NCBI GenBank assembly: GCA_002077045.2
Contig: KZ111140.1
Location: 1,668,791-1,732,790, forward strand
DNA from: Rachicladosporium sp. CCFEE 5018
Taxonomy: Eukaryota; Ascomycota; Dothideomycetes; Cladosporiales; Cladosporiaceae
Length of the DNA: 64,000 nucleotides
Direction of reading: 5' to 3'
Positions within the stretch are counted from its first letter, which is position 1. Each line of letters begins with the position of its first letter. The notes beneath the pieces are model-generated. The model was not told where the DNA came from and did no database searches. It saw only the letters and a list, made by a program, of their open reading frames with translations. Shown here piece by piece: positions 43,890-56,745 of this stretch. Both the position numbers and the translations under genes were made by a program.

Positions 43890-44659
43890 GGTGTGAGAGG
43901 ACAGGAAGAGACAGAGACTAGGCACCAGTAGAATGCTCTCGAAAGGTTACCTTTCCAAGAAGCTATGCTGCTCAAGGTGAACATACATTACGGTTTCGCA
44001 TGGCTGACAGCAGCGCTAAGGCGCAACAGGCAGGTCGAGAGGGGTTATTGCGGGCAAGGTAACGAGCTGCGCTGTCAACTCCTATTCCTTAGATTGCCCG
44101 CCCGATGAGCCCTTCTGCCACAAGCGATGAAGATGTCTTCGAGGAGGACGTAGGATTCGGGCAGGAGACGAGCTGTGTACATGTACCTTTGAGAAGCGCA
44201 ACGCCGGGCCGTCTGAACAAGCTCCCGGCGCAGAGCTCCGCCGCCAAGGCATTGACAGCGACAACTCCCTGCACCAATGTCCAATCTGAACTCTTGTGAT
44301 GCGTACATTGAGCCTATGAACTCTTGTTCCAAATTGCCAATGTTGCCAGCTTCTAGAGACCTAACGAGCTCATGGTCAAGCACTGAGATGTAGCATCAGT
44401 GGCAGCTCCTGCCTTCCGTTCGTCCATCTGGTACTGTAAGCGTCTTTGCCGCCTGATTTGGACTCAATCATTCAGCTTCGCTCTTCTCTGGGAGTGCAAG
44501 TAGCCTGATCTATCGCTCAACACGACACATGTGCCTCATCACTCGTCCGATCATGCAATAGCAAGCTCGCCGAAATTACACGTGGGCTCGCTGCTCAGAT
44601 CCACCAGGCGTCTACGGACAGCAAGGGATCATCCTGAAAGATTTTCTGGCCAATTCGCA
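43890..44659. other. Divergent promoter region, copy B
   Basis: Counterpart of 10297-11066 with many substitutions and several small indels. No separate gene is seen. Confidence 0.45.
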
Positions 44660-45395
44660 ACGCCTTCCTTACCGCCAAACTCGGCGCTCCTAGTCATCGA
44701 CATGCAAGAAGATTTCTGCGAACCTGTATGCCACGCTCAAGACTCATGTTCCCTGCATCACTGACACTGCTGCCCAGCACGGTACTCTGGCAGTCAAGAA
44801 CGGTCGCGTAATTGCACCGCTCATCAACTCGCTACTCTCTCTGCCCTTCAAGATTACTATCGCATCTCGCGATCACCACCCTACCAATCACTGTTCCTTC
44901 GCCTCCCAACATCCCGGCGAGAAGCCGTTCACCTCTTCCCACACTATCCATAATCCCAACTCGACTTCTCCGGAGCCCGAGTCTCAGACTACAACTCTCT
45001 GGCCTGATCACTGCGTTCAAGGCACTTCAGGCTGCGAGCTAATCCCCGAACTTGACACTACAAAAATCCAGCATATTGTCAACAAGGGTGAAGACATACG
45101 AGTCGAGGCTTACAGCGCATTTGGACCACCATTTCGAAAGCCAGAGATAGGCATGAGCGGGTTGAAGGGCTTACTGACCGATGCCAAAGTGGAGAGGGTA
45201 TATGTCTGTGGGCTGGCGCTAGACTACTGTGTCAAGGCGACCGCTCTGGACGCGATGAGGGCTGGATGGCAGACCTACGTGGTAAGGGATGCTACAGAGG
45301 CGGTGGACCAGAGCGATGAAGCAGTAGGCGCTGTGATGGAGGATTTTGAAGGGGGAAGCGTGAAGGTTATTGGGAGTAAGGAGTTGCTGGGCTGA
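44660..45395 (+). CDS. Nicotinamidase, copy B, expected ATG changed to ACG
   Basis: Allele of 11067-11802. Exons 44660-44725 and 44778-45395, intron 44726-44777; exon 2 is fully open and all catalytic and zinc residues are kept. The codon aligned with the copy A start is ACG. The next in-frame ATG (44702) follows the catalytic Asp and would remove it. An in-frame ATG at 44531 would add 43 residues that are poorly conserved between copies. Translation may use the upstream ATG, a weak ACG start, or fail; the sequence cannot decide. The coordinates given begin at the ACG. Confidence 0.75.
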
Positions 45396-45591
45396 TGTGG
45401 CAGGAGCGGAGGAAGGATGGCTTTCACGTGGTAGGGCAATGGGCAACGACATAGCATGTGATAGAGGTCAATTGAGGCACCTACTTCGATTGCAGGAGTC
45501 GAATGCCGTTCACTGTGATTCCTCAATCACTGAACATCACCCCTGAACACGAGCACTAAGATCAAATCCAATACAAATTCTCACAATCACC

Positions 45592-45912
45592 ATGGTCCCT
45601 ACTAAGCTCGTCAGAGACTACTTCCGCATCTCGGAAGAGAAGTTCTGGAACCTCTTGTGAGTGATGTTGATCCCGCTGACAACAGCGAGGAGATGGCGTC
45701 CAAGAGTGATGGTACTGACGTGTGAACAGTGCGATCCAAGAAGATAGGGAGCACACGATGACCCAGCTTGCGTATTGGATGCGCATGATATCAGCGAGGA
45801 AGAGGTACGTACCATCGATATGCGTAACTTTGCTGCCGACTAATGATTGTATAGGAAGATAAAGACGACGATGAAAGCTCCGAAGCTGAAAACGATTGTT
45901 GAGGAGGTGTAA
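45592..45912 (+). CDS. Small three-exon gene, 65 residues, copy B
   Basis: Exons 45592-45656, 45730-45804 and 45855-45912, with introns of 73 and 50 nt identical in size to copy A. Start context, phases and stop are conserved. Three replacements relative to copy A are A23, S43 and K59; the introns differ at only three bases in total. Function is unknown. Confidence 0.6.
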
Positions 45913-46036
45913 GGGCCTTTGTACCCTAGAATACTTTTGGTGATGTCCGTGCCGTTGTCTCCTTGGCTGCAAGTACATGCAATCTGCTACTTCTTCGAAG
46001 ACAGTCATTCCCCTCTATCGATCTCCTTTGCAACCT

Positions 46037-48095
46037 CTATCTGTGGTACAACAGATTGTGATCGAGGATGAACTGGATGCCCTCCTTACGGAAAGTATCC
46101 GGCTCAACGTTTGCCACACCAGTGACATTGACATCGAAGACAATGTTCTCCGGGTTCGAAAGGCTGTAGACAGGCCAGTCGGGAGTCTTCGCGAGACCCG
46201 ATGGCTTGCCTTGCGAGAAGTTCGGGTTGCCATCATGAATGAAGCTTGCCCAGCTGCTGCTCATCAAGAAAGCGAGGTCGGTGTACGTCTGCGGCTTGCC
46301 TGCAAATGGAGGCAGCGAACCCCAAGGATAGCCGTAGCCAAGACCCTGTAGGTTGTCGAAGACAAACGCGACTTCCTGGAAGTGAGCAACAATGGTGAGG
46401 CCGTTGGGAAGGGTATTGAAGCGGTAGCTGTAGGCAGGTACGTCATACTCGGTCCAAGCTTCGACAGCGCCACTGTGAATTCGTCAGCATTTGTACAAGA
46501 GACGGCACAAAGGGACAATACTGACCGACGGTTGGCGATGAAGACAAGATCTCCGTAGTATGCCTATTGATAGTATGTCAGTGAGTGTGCAACATCCAGA
46601 TGCTAGATAAACATACGTTTGTGCGGCGTTGCTGTGCATCAGCATCGGATGAAGCTGGCCCGCTTTCCTGAACGCTGGGGATGAAGTACTCCGGCTCAAC
46701 TGGGTAAGCTGCCAAGAGCTGATCGCTGAACTGCGGCGGGATGACTGTGCCACGGCTGCTGACGTTCGTGGCTGCCGCAATGAACTTCGCAGTCGTGTTC
46801 AAGCCACGCGGCCCAAAGCTGCCACCTTCGTCCGAGTTGGCACCATCAATGATGGGCACTTTGACAAAGGCGCCTTCCGCGAGCTGTTCGCTGCCCCAGC
46901 GAGCAATGAAGTCGCCGTCAACAATGGGGTTCCAGCCAGAGCCGGCGGTCGAGTTGAAGAAATTGTTGATGCTGTCGAAGCTTGCGAGGCGAATGCAGTT
47001 GAGGGTATCGATGGCATTGTTGCAGCCAGTGGCATTCACAAGGCCGTCATATATCGGCTGGTAATCGATGACTGACTTGAAGGCATTGTAGTTGACGGGG
47101 TTGCCGCTCTCCATGATAGCTCCCGAGAAGAGCTTGTCGTCGCGACCATTGTATGCCACAAGGTGAGTACCGACGGAAAGAGCCTACTGTTTGTCAGTGC
47201 GCGGCCGGTAAGCATGACAGTTGACAGAAACGTACCCCAGCAGACTCGCCCCAAATTGTCACCTTCGAGGCGTCTCCGCCGAAGGCAGCAATATTCTCTT
47301 GCACCCAGTGGAGAGCAAGGCGCTGATCTCTGAAACCGATATTGGTAGCTCCAGCACCGCTGACTTGCTCCGATGCCAGGAAACCCCAGCCCTGCTTGCG
47401 GTAATTGATGCTGACACCTATAATCGGCTTGCCGATCTTGATGGAGTTCTCGACGATGAAGCTTAAATTGTAGCGCAAATCGCGGGAGCTACATTTGTCA
47501 GCTGACGCAGCAATAGAGTGGATCTGGAAAGTCGTACCCTCCCATGACTAAGCCACCACCATGGATCCAGAAACCTGCATCGATGTATTAGTACACAGCC
47601 ATGATAGTACAGAGAGGGGGTTGAGGGTTACCGATAGGCAGCTTCTGGTGCTCGTAGCCTGACGGGCGAACCACATTCAGGTACAAGCAGTCCTCAGACA
47701 GCGGGTAGGTTAATTCGTCACCGCCATAGCCCACGCAAGATGGGGCGTACTCCGTTGCAGCGTAGGTACCGTAGCTCGCGTTGATGGACTGGGGGATCCG
47801 GAAACGGTTCTCGCCAGTGGGAGGCTGAGCGTATGGGACACCTGAGCAACGTCAGCGACTTCTAGAATATATCTAGCTGGCAGTAGGGACACTCACCCAG
47901 AAAGTAGTCTTGGTTGTAGGTGCTTGAATGGAGACCAGTCACTGTGCCGTTCTTGATTGAAGCGCTGGGTGCTCCGCCCTTGTTACCACCACCACCGTAC
48001 CCGCCATTACCACCGTGCCAGCCATGCCAGGAGCCTGATGGACCATTGGGCGCTGCACTGGCTACAGCAAGAAGGGTTGTAAGAAGGGTCAACAT
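46037..48095 (-). CDS. Secreted type-B carboxylesterase, copy B (7 exons)
   Basis: Intact allele of 12447-14505. Exons are 47897-48095, 47632-47841, 47538-47574, 47236-47488, 46617-47183, 46526-46563 and 46037-46472. One donor differs (GTAACC instead of GTAAGC for intron 2) but stays usable. Signal peptide, Gly/His/Trp-rich linker, HGGGLVMGG and GESAG are kept. The acidic-loop candidate reads SDEGGSFG here against LDEGGSFG in copy A. Divergence is lower than in the M28 and nicotinamidase genes. Confidence 0.9.
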
Positions 48096-49029
48096 CGTGA
48101 GTACGTGAAGAGGGAATCACTTGCACAGGCAACGCTACACCAAAAGAGCGAAATGCTTGCAACTTTATACATACCCTGCGCATGGCTCTGCCTTGCTTCT
48201 ATAGCCATCTCCACTCAGGAACAGGTCACCCGCAGTGGAACCGAGCAAAGCATCTCAGCGTCACAAGCTCCAAGGGTGGAGTCCAAGTGGTTCCGAGAGG
48301 CGGCAGATGAGCCCGCACTTTGGCAGTAGATGAGGCTGCGTTCGCTGTGTACCTGAGCACAAATCGCGCCTCTCGGTACGAGATCTCCCCATCTCCGCAC
48401 TTCGTCCCCGCCTTCAAGTGGAGTTGTACCCATGTTGCTGCATCGTCATGCAGGATGTCGTGAGTCTATGGAATATCTTCGGAGCCGGAGAAATCCTTTC
48501 GCTAGTCCTCGTGTCAGGTGTTGCGATGTCGGATCGAGTGGACAAGCTTCGCAGAAATCCCGGGTGGAGTTTGTCTGCAAACGGAAATTCTTGACCGCAG
48601 CTCGAAAGTGAATGCTGATCTGTGAAGTGTCAGCATACACAAACTTCAATCGCCAATACCTCAAGTTCGGCTTCCTCTACAGTATGCGCTCTGTGGATTA
48701 CGTTGCCTGGTCAAGCCATGTCATGTGCATTAATTGGCAGAAGACGAACGTTGCCATTGCGCTCGAAGCACTTCCATGTTCGCCAGGTTGCCGCGCAGCA
48801 GGACTTCGTCGACCAGCCAGAGGCGACAACCTCTTACTGGTGAGCATTACTGTCACTCCGGCTCTCTGTTCGTCAGCTCCCAGTATAGTGCGCGTTTACC
48901 GTCCGCCTGTTCGTGACGATGCTTGTCTTTGCCTGCTTCTCTTCGCGCGTGTCCAGGTAGAGATTAGTCATGACATGATAGCCTGCATCGTCGCGAAGGA
49001 TACCCTGACGCGAGAGAGACCCGTCAGCA
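48096..49029. other. Carboxylesterase upstream region, copy B
   Basis: As in copy A: a conserved CTTTATACATAC about 60 bp from the ATG, then sequence without a supported gene. Confidence 0.4.
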
Positions 49030-49152
49030 TTACTCCCAAAACAGCGGGTGCTTCTGATCGACCAATTTAAGGGTGTAAGAGTTCTTATCGACCTTCATGA
49101 AGCTGGTGCCTGCACATTGCACGAACTCGGTGTCGTGAAGAGGAGCAGATTC
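49030..49152 (-). other. Possible terminal coding exon of an unrecognised gene, copy B
   Basis: Counterpart of 15440-15562. The acceptor-like AAAATAG and the stop TAA are kept, and differences fall mainly at third codon positions. No upstream exon could be joined with confidence. Confidence 0.3.
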
Positions 49153-49689
49153 CTATTTTCTCTCATCAGAAGGCTTCCAACGGTCCGATAGTCCGGTCGA
49201 CACGCCCCGATGGCATAGGAAACACGTCCCACGAAACGGCGCTTCTAGGAGGATCTCCGTCACCAGCTGCCCGCTTGCATCAATGCATGGGTACGTTGCG
49301 AGACGACGGCGCTGGCTGCGAATCGAATGCTCCGAAAGATCTTGGTACGGACAGCTAAGAATCGTGGCGCACGAGTAGCAGGAGAGGCTCTTCGAATGAC
49401 AAGGTCGAAGGATGCTCCTGTACCGCATATGATTTCAACAAGCAAGTCTCGCCGTCACATGTCCTCCTGGCGCTGGCTGGCCTACATAGTCATACCACAT
49501 CATCTTCCGTGATCCAAACGCGTCCTCGTCGACAGGCACGTGCTCTCGGATCGTCATTGGAAGGCCTTAGCGAGCACCAGGCCAACGCTAAGCGACATTA
49601 GTCGAGCCTTAGCGCCTTGGCTCATCCTCCCTGGACTATTTAATCTCCAGCTTTCTCACCCTCTTCTTCCTCCGACATACTTACCACTT

Positions 49690-49767
49690 CACACCTGACT
49701 GCCGCAGGTGTGGGAATTTTTGACACCCCTGATCCTACCCCTTCGGGGGGTGGACAGCATTTTCTGT
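49690..49767 (+). ncRNA. Candidate small structured RNA with Sm-like site, copy B
   Basis: A perfect 8-bp hairpin CACACCTG/CAGGTGTG (49690-49712) is followed by AATTTTTG (49715-49722), a UUCG-capped C/G stem and an ACAG/CTGT hairpin. The sequence just 5' reads ACATACTTACC, which resembles the U1 5' end. Copy A lacks it, and no U1 stem-loop I can match to a U1-70K site is present, so it is not called U1. Confidence 0.3.
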
Positions 49768-49964
49768 ACACTCGCTAATTTGGTGGGTGATCACAGGAAA
49801 TGATCGGTAGCTCCGCAATGACTGAATAGGAGCGTAAGCAACAACTCCTGTTGACTTCGAGCCAACAGTGATCATTTTTTGGTTGCACAATCTTTTCATC
49901 AAGACAGTGGCTGTCGGCCACTGATTGGAGAAGAGTCTGTTTCGTTAACCCTCATTGTCGCCAG

Positions 49965-51250
49965 AGCACAATGATTGTTTACGTGTGGCACTGTGGATGT
50001 GTCTTGCTGTCAACACGCGACGGTAACCAAGATTCGTCGGCAGCGGTGGCACACACGCTGGCCTACCGAAGCGGACCAGCAACGCATTAAAGGTAATGCT
50101 ATCACGAACTGAACGTTGACGACACACTACGGAGGAAAGCATGCCTCACTGACGATTGGCTGTTGCTCGCTACTCTGTGGGCATTCGCGCGCGACTCAGA
50201 TACGACCTTTTGTTCACTGCGTACGAGGGGAGAAGTTCGATAATCGACTGCCTCCAACTTCGAGCCTGAACACTCCCAGTTCTACCTGAAAGGCAGTTGC
50301 CGCAGTTCATTCGACAGGACCTGGCCGGAAACGGTCGCATCGGCCAAGTCAACTTCGCAGAAGAAGAGGCACGGTACCAACGCGAAGAGACAACGAGCAG
50401 TCGTAGAGAATCATGAAGCAGCTATGACAGAAATCTTCACGACTGTGAAACATAGAGACGATGGCTGCAGAATCACAATACTGATTACATCTGCTCGTAA
50501 CAATCCACGATCACGGCAATCCATGTTTCCTCTGTGGCGAATCTCAGCCTGGAGACCTGCTTCGATGCGTTATCGACCTTGCCATCCCTTGAACGAAACC
50601 CTCCGGCGTCATCTCGCATTGGCGCCTATTTGGACTTCGAACTCTGAATTCTCTCTGGTGAGACACACGAGGCGGTGCTTTGGTACGTGGACGAGGACCA
50701 GTGCGATACGGTATATACGCAAGAAGTGAGGAATGAGAAGGAAGGCACTTCTATCTGCTGGACACACCGGGTGACTTCGACGGAAAAGTATGGAGAAGAG
50801 ATGTCAACCTGGAATAGATCTTGTTGCGTGAAGGCGCATGCGACGGCGAAGGCTACAGCGAAGCTGTGACTCCCATGATGACAAGACATCCGGGAAATAG
50901 CGCAAGCGCTTCATTTGACACCTATAGCTTAAGCCTGGTCGTGGAGCACGATCTGTCACTTCCGTTGCACGAGCATCGCGGTACTGCACTTCCTGCTCTC
51001 ATGCTGTTACTTTGGCGCCCAATGCTCCCCCGGGTACCAGATCATCCGTAGATATACTTAGGTCCCATGTGAAGCGCTTCCACTCTTCCTTCTCCAATTG
51101 CTAAACTTATCTCTCTCGGTCTCTCGCAGCGTAGTGAGAGTCTCCTCACTGAGGTTGTGGCCAGGGAATTGATTGTCAAATCCAATCCGCCAGATTGTGT
51201 CGTATGGCCGGTGACTGTCGAGAAACATAGCAACAAAAGCGCGCTGTACG
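49965..51250. other. Non-collinear block, copy B
   Basis: Occupies the place of 16385-17530 in copy A but does not align by eye. Its right edge (about 51058-51250) continues an open minus-strand frame of the neighbouring decayed gene, so copy B may retain the original sequence there. No transposon features are seen. Confidence 0.45.
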
Positions 51251-51660
51251 CGGTGTATAGCTGCGGGCTGCCGGAGGTATCCTTTCTGGTGTTCTTGCGC
51301 AAATCACTTGTCATTCCTCAACTCGTTCGCGAACGTCTCGCCCCAATAGTAAGGGACTGGAATGAGATTGCCGGGCCAGTGGAAAATCGCGAGCTCCTGG
51401 TTGACAAGTGGGGAGGGCAGAGAGCCTTTACCACAATACTCAATGAATTCTGTCAGGGTCAAGTGGATGCGCTTCTGGCTCGGTCGGTCGAAGAAGGTTC
51501 TGGTGCCTTTATTGTAGATTGTTGGCTGCTTCTTGGCGAGCAACGCACTATGAACTGTGGTGCGACGACGCATGATACTGATAAGATCAAGAGCTGGTCT
51601 GGCACCCGGAGGGCGTATGTAATGAGTAATCGAGAAGCAAAGAAAAGCAAGTGCAAACAT
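51058..51660 (-). pseudogene. Decayed ORF of unknown family, copy B
   Basis: One frame runs from MFALAFLCFSITHYIRPPG (51660) through FIEYCGKGSLPSP and FHWPGNLIPVPYYW to TGA at 51304-51306, the position of a Trp codon in copy A. It then stays open and coding-like (DTIWRIGFDNQFPGHNLSEE) to TAA at 51058. It lacks 338 bp present in copy A, which fuses the two halves in frame. The protein family is not recognised. The likely history is a deletion plus a nonsense change, but the intact ancestral structure is unknown. Confidence 0.4.
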
Positions 51661-53793
51661 GTAAAAAGAACTACTCGGTGAAGCTGTAGATTACCTCAGT
51701 GGAGAACGCACTGGCAAGATCCGAACTTGGCACAACGGTTAGTATCAAACTCCCAAAACAGTGGCAGTAGGGTGTGGCAGCCCCTCCGACCGGATCAGGT
51801 GTGGCAGCCCTGTCCTCGGTGAGGAAGCTCTAGACAATGGCAATTATATAGTACGACATCTTCCCTGTACTACACGTGCTGGCTTGACTCTCGGCCAATG
51901 CGTAGAGTCGCGCGGAGGGAATACAGCGACTACAATGCTTCGTAGTCCTTGACCCATTCCCATAATCCCATTCCTGCTGAAGTTGACGGCGACGGAGATC
52001 TGGGTACGTGTATGCCAGTCTCGCCGCGAATTATTGCCAATTGAGATCATTGTGCCTATCATCCTCATCGTAGCTGCTGTAGGCAGTCGTCAGTTGCGGC
52101 CAGGAAGGCACTCCTCACTCACATGCACGTGCTCACCAAATGCTCATCTCGCACGATCGTGTCGAAAAAGCAAAGGTCTTGCATCATATGTATGCCCACG
52201 AGATCTACCTAATAAGCAGTGTGCGTTCCAAAAACTGCTCGTGGACCGTTGCACAGTAGGCCAATCTCGAGCGACCATCGCAGAGCGACCTCAGTTCCTC
52301 ACCCACGATGCAGTGCAACCAAACCTACCTCAGACCCTCTGAGTCCCACACGATGCCAGTGACAGCAAAGCTGCGTTTCGTCAGCAGCTGAATGGTCCAC
52401 AAAGTCATAGCAAACATCATCGTTTGGGAACAAACTCACGAAACTGTTCAGCTCATGCTTGCACGATGAAGGGAGCCTGAGCACGGGACAATCAAGCACG
52501 ATAGTCTGCAGAAGTGTATCGTCCTGCTTGCTGACAGTCAGCTGTCTCGATGCCGTGGTGCATACGAAGGACACCCCCAGCAAGCCAGAACCTCCTCTCA
52601 CCCGATGTCCCCAAGCTCATACTCATCGAGAGCGATGCTGAGCGATGCTACAGCGCTACGATGGCAGACATGGGCATCGCTGAGGGTCCAGCCTCTAAGG
52701 GGCTCAATCCCGCAACAGAGGGTGGGCCGCATCTCGATACTATCCTCCCTCAACGCCGCAGAAAAGCGCTTCATCGAATGTGATAATGAGCATGGTCACC
52801 TTAAAGCACAGCCGATATTAGCTCCTCAGCTTCGTCATGTCCAGCTCTAGCGAGTACTGGACCTCAGTCGGATTAGCGATCGGAGAATCTTGCCAAACGC
52901 ACCTAATGAGCTTTTAGCTTGGCGACAGCGAGCCAGAAGACCAACGACCGAGCTCAAGATAGCAATATCTCACCATTCTGGCTCTCCCATTGCTCGAGCA
53001 GAATCAGCAACAGCCGTGAGGCATGACGCCAGAGGTCTTGAGAGCGGTGATCCGACCTCAAGAGTGTACCATGCGCATTAACGGCAAGATCAAAAGCTCC
53101 AATCACACAGCAAAAAGCCGATAACGACGCACTGGGCAAAAATTCGCCAACCCAAACAGGAAGATAGCTGATACTCACAGATCTCCGGCAAGAGCGTGGC
53201 CAAGGCTAGAAGATCGAGGTACGAGATAGCATCAGCAACGAAAGCGGCGGCGGCAACGATACGAACACGATATCGACAGCAGCATGGTATAGTCGGCAGG
53301 CGGACAGAAAGAGATGAAGATGAGCACACTCACCGGCGGGACGCCCGAGTAGTGACTGTTGGAGTTCCACCTCGAGCATGAGCCTGCGGTCAACAAGGTC
53401 ACGAGCCACCGACTGTTGAAGAGGGTGGCGAATGCAAGGTTGTTTCATTCGATGCTGCAAGCTTCCGTACCACTGTTGGAGAGATCAGCGGCACTAACGC
53501 AGACTCCTCCTCAAACCTCGCCACCACCGACCTTGACCTTAGCTCCGGGTTGCGGTTCATAGCCCAGCGACGCGAGCCCTTCGAAGCCCTGCTCTACCCA
53601 GCTCACGCAAAACCCCCAGCAACACGCCCTCCGTCTTCGAAAGCCATCCTTCAATTCGACATCCTTTTCGCCCGAACCTCACTACCCTTGTGAACCAACA
53701 AGCGATCTGCCCAACGTTGCCATAATCCTCCAGCAAAAAGACGCGCTCGTCCGGACACGCGACCTTCTGCATCCCTGGTCTTCGCCCAACAAG
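51661..53793. other. Gene-poor stretch, copy B
   Basis: Equivalent of 18290-20430 in copy A, about 1-2% different. The same scattered minus-strand donors are present; no gene is assigned. Confidence 0.3.
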
Positions 53794-53913
53794 CCTCCCA
53801 CATCCAGCTCCCTACGCCCAGCCTCCCACAGCGAGCCTCCAACGTCCAGTCTCCCACAGCCAGCGTCCCAAGGCCAGTCTCCCACGGCTACCCTCCCACA
53901 GGCAACCTCCCAA
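53794..53913. repeat. 27-28 bp minisatellite, copy B
   Basis: Same three units and degenerate half-units as 20431-20550, with about two substitutions (CACAG to CACAT in unit 1, AGCCCC to AGCCTCC in unit 2) and no unit gain or loss. Confidence 0.7.
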
Positions 53914-55053
53914 CCGTATCCTCCATCCCTCAAGCACTCCTCCAGAACGTCGATAATGCGTCGATGATACTTTGAAACCGTGGAGTGTCGCGCTGGAATC
54001 GATCGTGGTGCATTGGCGAAGTCGACAAACGCCAGATAAGATGTGAAGGCGGAGGAAGAGAGTGGTGTTGCACACTTACAGCAGACTTGGACCAATCGTT
54101 GGCGATCGATATCAGCCAATCCAGTGGGCCGGAATGGTTTGTCGTGTCGTAGCAGCATCCGACGATGTTGAAGCATGGGATGGTGTAGCGTTGCGATCGG
54201 GAGTAGAAGGTTGAACATGAGGCTCCAGAGATCGACCAGAATGGTAGCGGCAAGGAGCTGGGGAGTTGATCACGCAGCTGAAGTCGGCAACGACCACCAT
54301 CACATGCGGTGATGGCGTATGGGAGGAGAAAGAAGAACAACAAAGAGGAGAGGAAGAGGAGTGTGATGGGGGAGTGAGGGGGTAGACGAAGTGATGAGAC
54401 CATGTTGAAGTGGTTCAACTTCGATGCAAGAGTTAGGGAGTGCTGGCTGTGTTGAAGGGACCCATAGTCTGTAGAGACAGCCTATGAGTCAACAAGAAAA
54501 CTGTCTCATCTAACAGTGTGAAAGGAAGACAGAGAGAAGGTGTTGCAAACCTCGCTCAAGAGCAAGGCCTGCTGCACGGGAAAACGAAACACGACCTTCG
54601 CTCCGAAGCGAAGATCGCTCAATCTGGAAAGCGAAATTTAAGATCGGAAGTGGAAATGATGGAGGAGAAAGACAGAGACAGGCTCACATGAGATCTACTC
54701 GGAAGCAGAGCTGTTGGCCATGAGAACGGACAAAAGAGATTCTCGCATGCCCGGGCAAGCGCAGATGGGGAAGAAGATAGAGGAAGAGACTGTGCTGAGC
54801 ACCTCCGAAGCGATGGTCAGAACCACCAACAACAGAAGGTGCTGCACTCGCCGGACCTCCGACAGCCAGAGCTGGCCAGAGGAAACGACAACAAGATGCC
54901 CCGATGCCAAAAGGGCCCCCAATGCCCAACAAGCCGTCGGTACCCCACGAAACCCCGATACCCCACAAGCCGTTATCAAGCGACAGCGACCGCCTGCTGA
55001 GCGCAGGACTTTGAGATTGCAATGCAGTCAAGGGTGATGCATCAGAGGCCGAA

Positions 55054-56745
55054 GCATGATAGGTCCTACCACCCTTCGAGCTGACATGCGGAGACAATTC
55101 GGGACAGCATGCTGGACTTACAGACCACCCTCAGCATCACCTCGCGGTGGAGAAGGCGCCATGCCAGCAACGGGAGCGGACAACCCACAAGTGTCGGGCT
55201 TACAGACTCCACTCGGCACATGGTCTTGCGAGCAGTAGCCAGAGCGGGGTCCTGCCGACGAATTGAGCGGACATGGAAGATTGCAGGGCTTACAGCTCAG
55301 CCTCCAACGCTGCATTGCCGCAAGCGCTTCGACGAGATCTGGCCTGCGTAAGGAGTGGACGAGCGGACATGATGGGACGAACGACTAGTGCATGGTGTGA
55401 CGTGAGAGACTGGGTGAGGGGTGAAGGAGGTGCATGAATGCCTTCGACGACGATGAGCATGCTCGCGGAGCAGCTACATACATCGGAGGTTGTGAGCGAC
55501 CACGGGAAGGGGGACGATAGGAAAGCGGAACGCTGCCTGAGCAGCACTCTCTTCTCATGTACGATGGCTCCCGTGTCTGCAGCCACCACTCCAGAGCAGT
55601 GGCCACGACACGGCAAGGTTTGATGGAAAGCAGGAGAACAAGAGAAAGAAGCATTGGAGGGTAAGGGATGCCTCGACTTACATACAGACGACTGCCACTC
55701 GAAAGCAGCACCCGGAGTACGGCCATAGTGAGGGTTAAGGAAGGAGGGAAGAAAGGGGAGCGGGTAGTATGAAGGGCGTAGATCGGTTCGAGCAGTTGCA
55801 GGTGCCACTCCAGAGTGGCGACCAGCCTGCGGTCATGCATTGGTGATTGAAAGAAAGAGACTAGGAAGACTGATCATGCTCAAGGGCATTGTCAGAAGAT
55901 AGGCCACGACGCAGCACGCATTTCACAGTCGGACGTCCTTAAGACCCATCGAAGGGTACTCGGATGACACCCGAACAGCAAGCTGCATGTGCGACAAAGT
56001 GCAATGCGGCGAAAGATGATGTGCCGAAGCGCAAGCAACGACAAGTCCTACCACCCTTCGAGCCAACGCGCGAGATCAAGTACGGGACAGGGTTTAGGAC
56101 TTACAGATTTCACCAAGCAGACAGCTCGCGGAGGAGGCAGTGCTATGGCTACTCTCATGCCGGTGGGAGCGGTCAGTATGCCAAAGTGGCTGGACTTACA
56201 GACCCTTCGTCGACCTTACCATTGACCCTGAGACTCTCACCCGGACAAGACCTGAGGTGAGCTAGCTCGAAGGATCAACGACTTGGTTGACAGAAGGTCA
56301 TGCCACTAGTATGGGACAGTATGCGAGAAGAGACAAGAGCTTACAGACCCTCCATCAGCGTGACCGCCAACCCTGAGACTCTCAACCGGACAGGACCTGA
56401 GGTGAGCTAGCTCGAAGGGTTGGTGGATCAGCCAACGCAAGGCCATGCCATCATGGAGCGGACAGCATGCCAAGACCGGCTAGGACTTACAGACCCTTCA
56501 CCAATGAGCTTCTCGACTCCGAGGCTCTCATCGGGCTAAAGCATGGGATGACGTGCTCACACGAGTCGAGAGTGTGGTTGGCGAAGAGTCCTGCCAGCGC
56601 GGGAGCGGACGACGACGAGCGGACATGACCAAGGATGGGACTTACAGTCTTAGTCTACTGCGTCACGCAGTGAAGCGGACGGCTCGACATGAGACATGCC
56701 AGTGCTGAGGAGTATGAGGACTCTTTACCTGGTCTTACAGTTCCG
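55054..56745. repeat. Degenerate tandem array of GAGCGGACA / GGACTTACAGACC units, copy B
   Basis: Counterpart of 21690-23240 with the same motif order plus one additional 145-bp unit. The boundary text CCTGAGGTGAGCTAGC occurs at 56251 and again at 56396, with an extra GAGCTTACAGACCC between them. Two sites degenerate in copy A are consensus here: about 55286 GGGCTTACAG against GGGCCTACAG, and about 56640 GGACTTACAG against GGACTTGCAG. A minus-strand donor near 55677 reads GTATGTAAGT, against GTATGTGAGT in copy A. Confidence 0.55.

Noticed and set aside
49680..49770. U1 snRNA, suggested by ACATACTTACC followed by hairpin and Sm-like site
   Set aside because: Copy A lacks the ATACTTACC text at the same place, the U1 stem-loop architecture is missing, and the element is too short.
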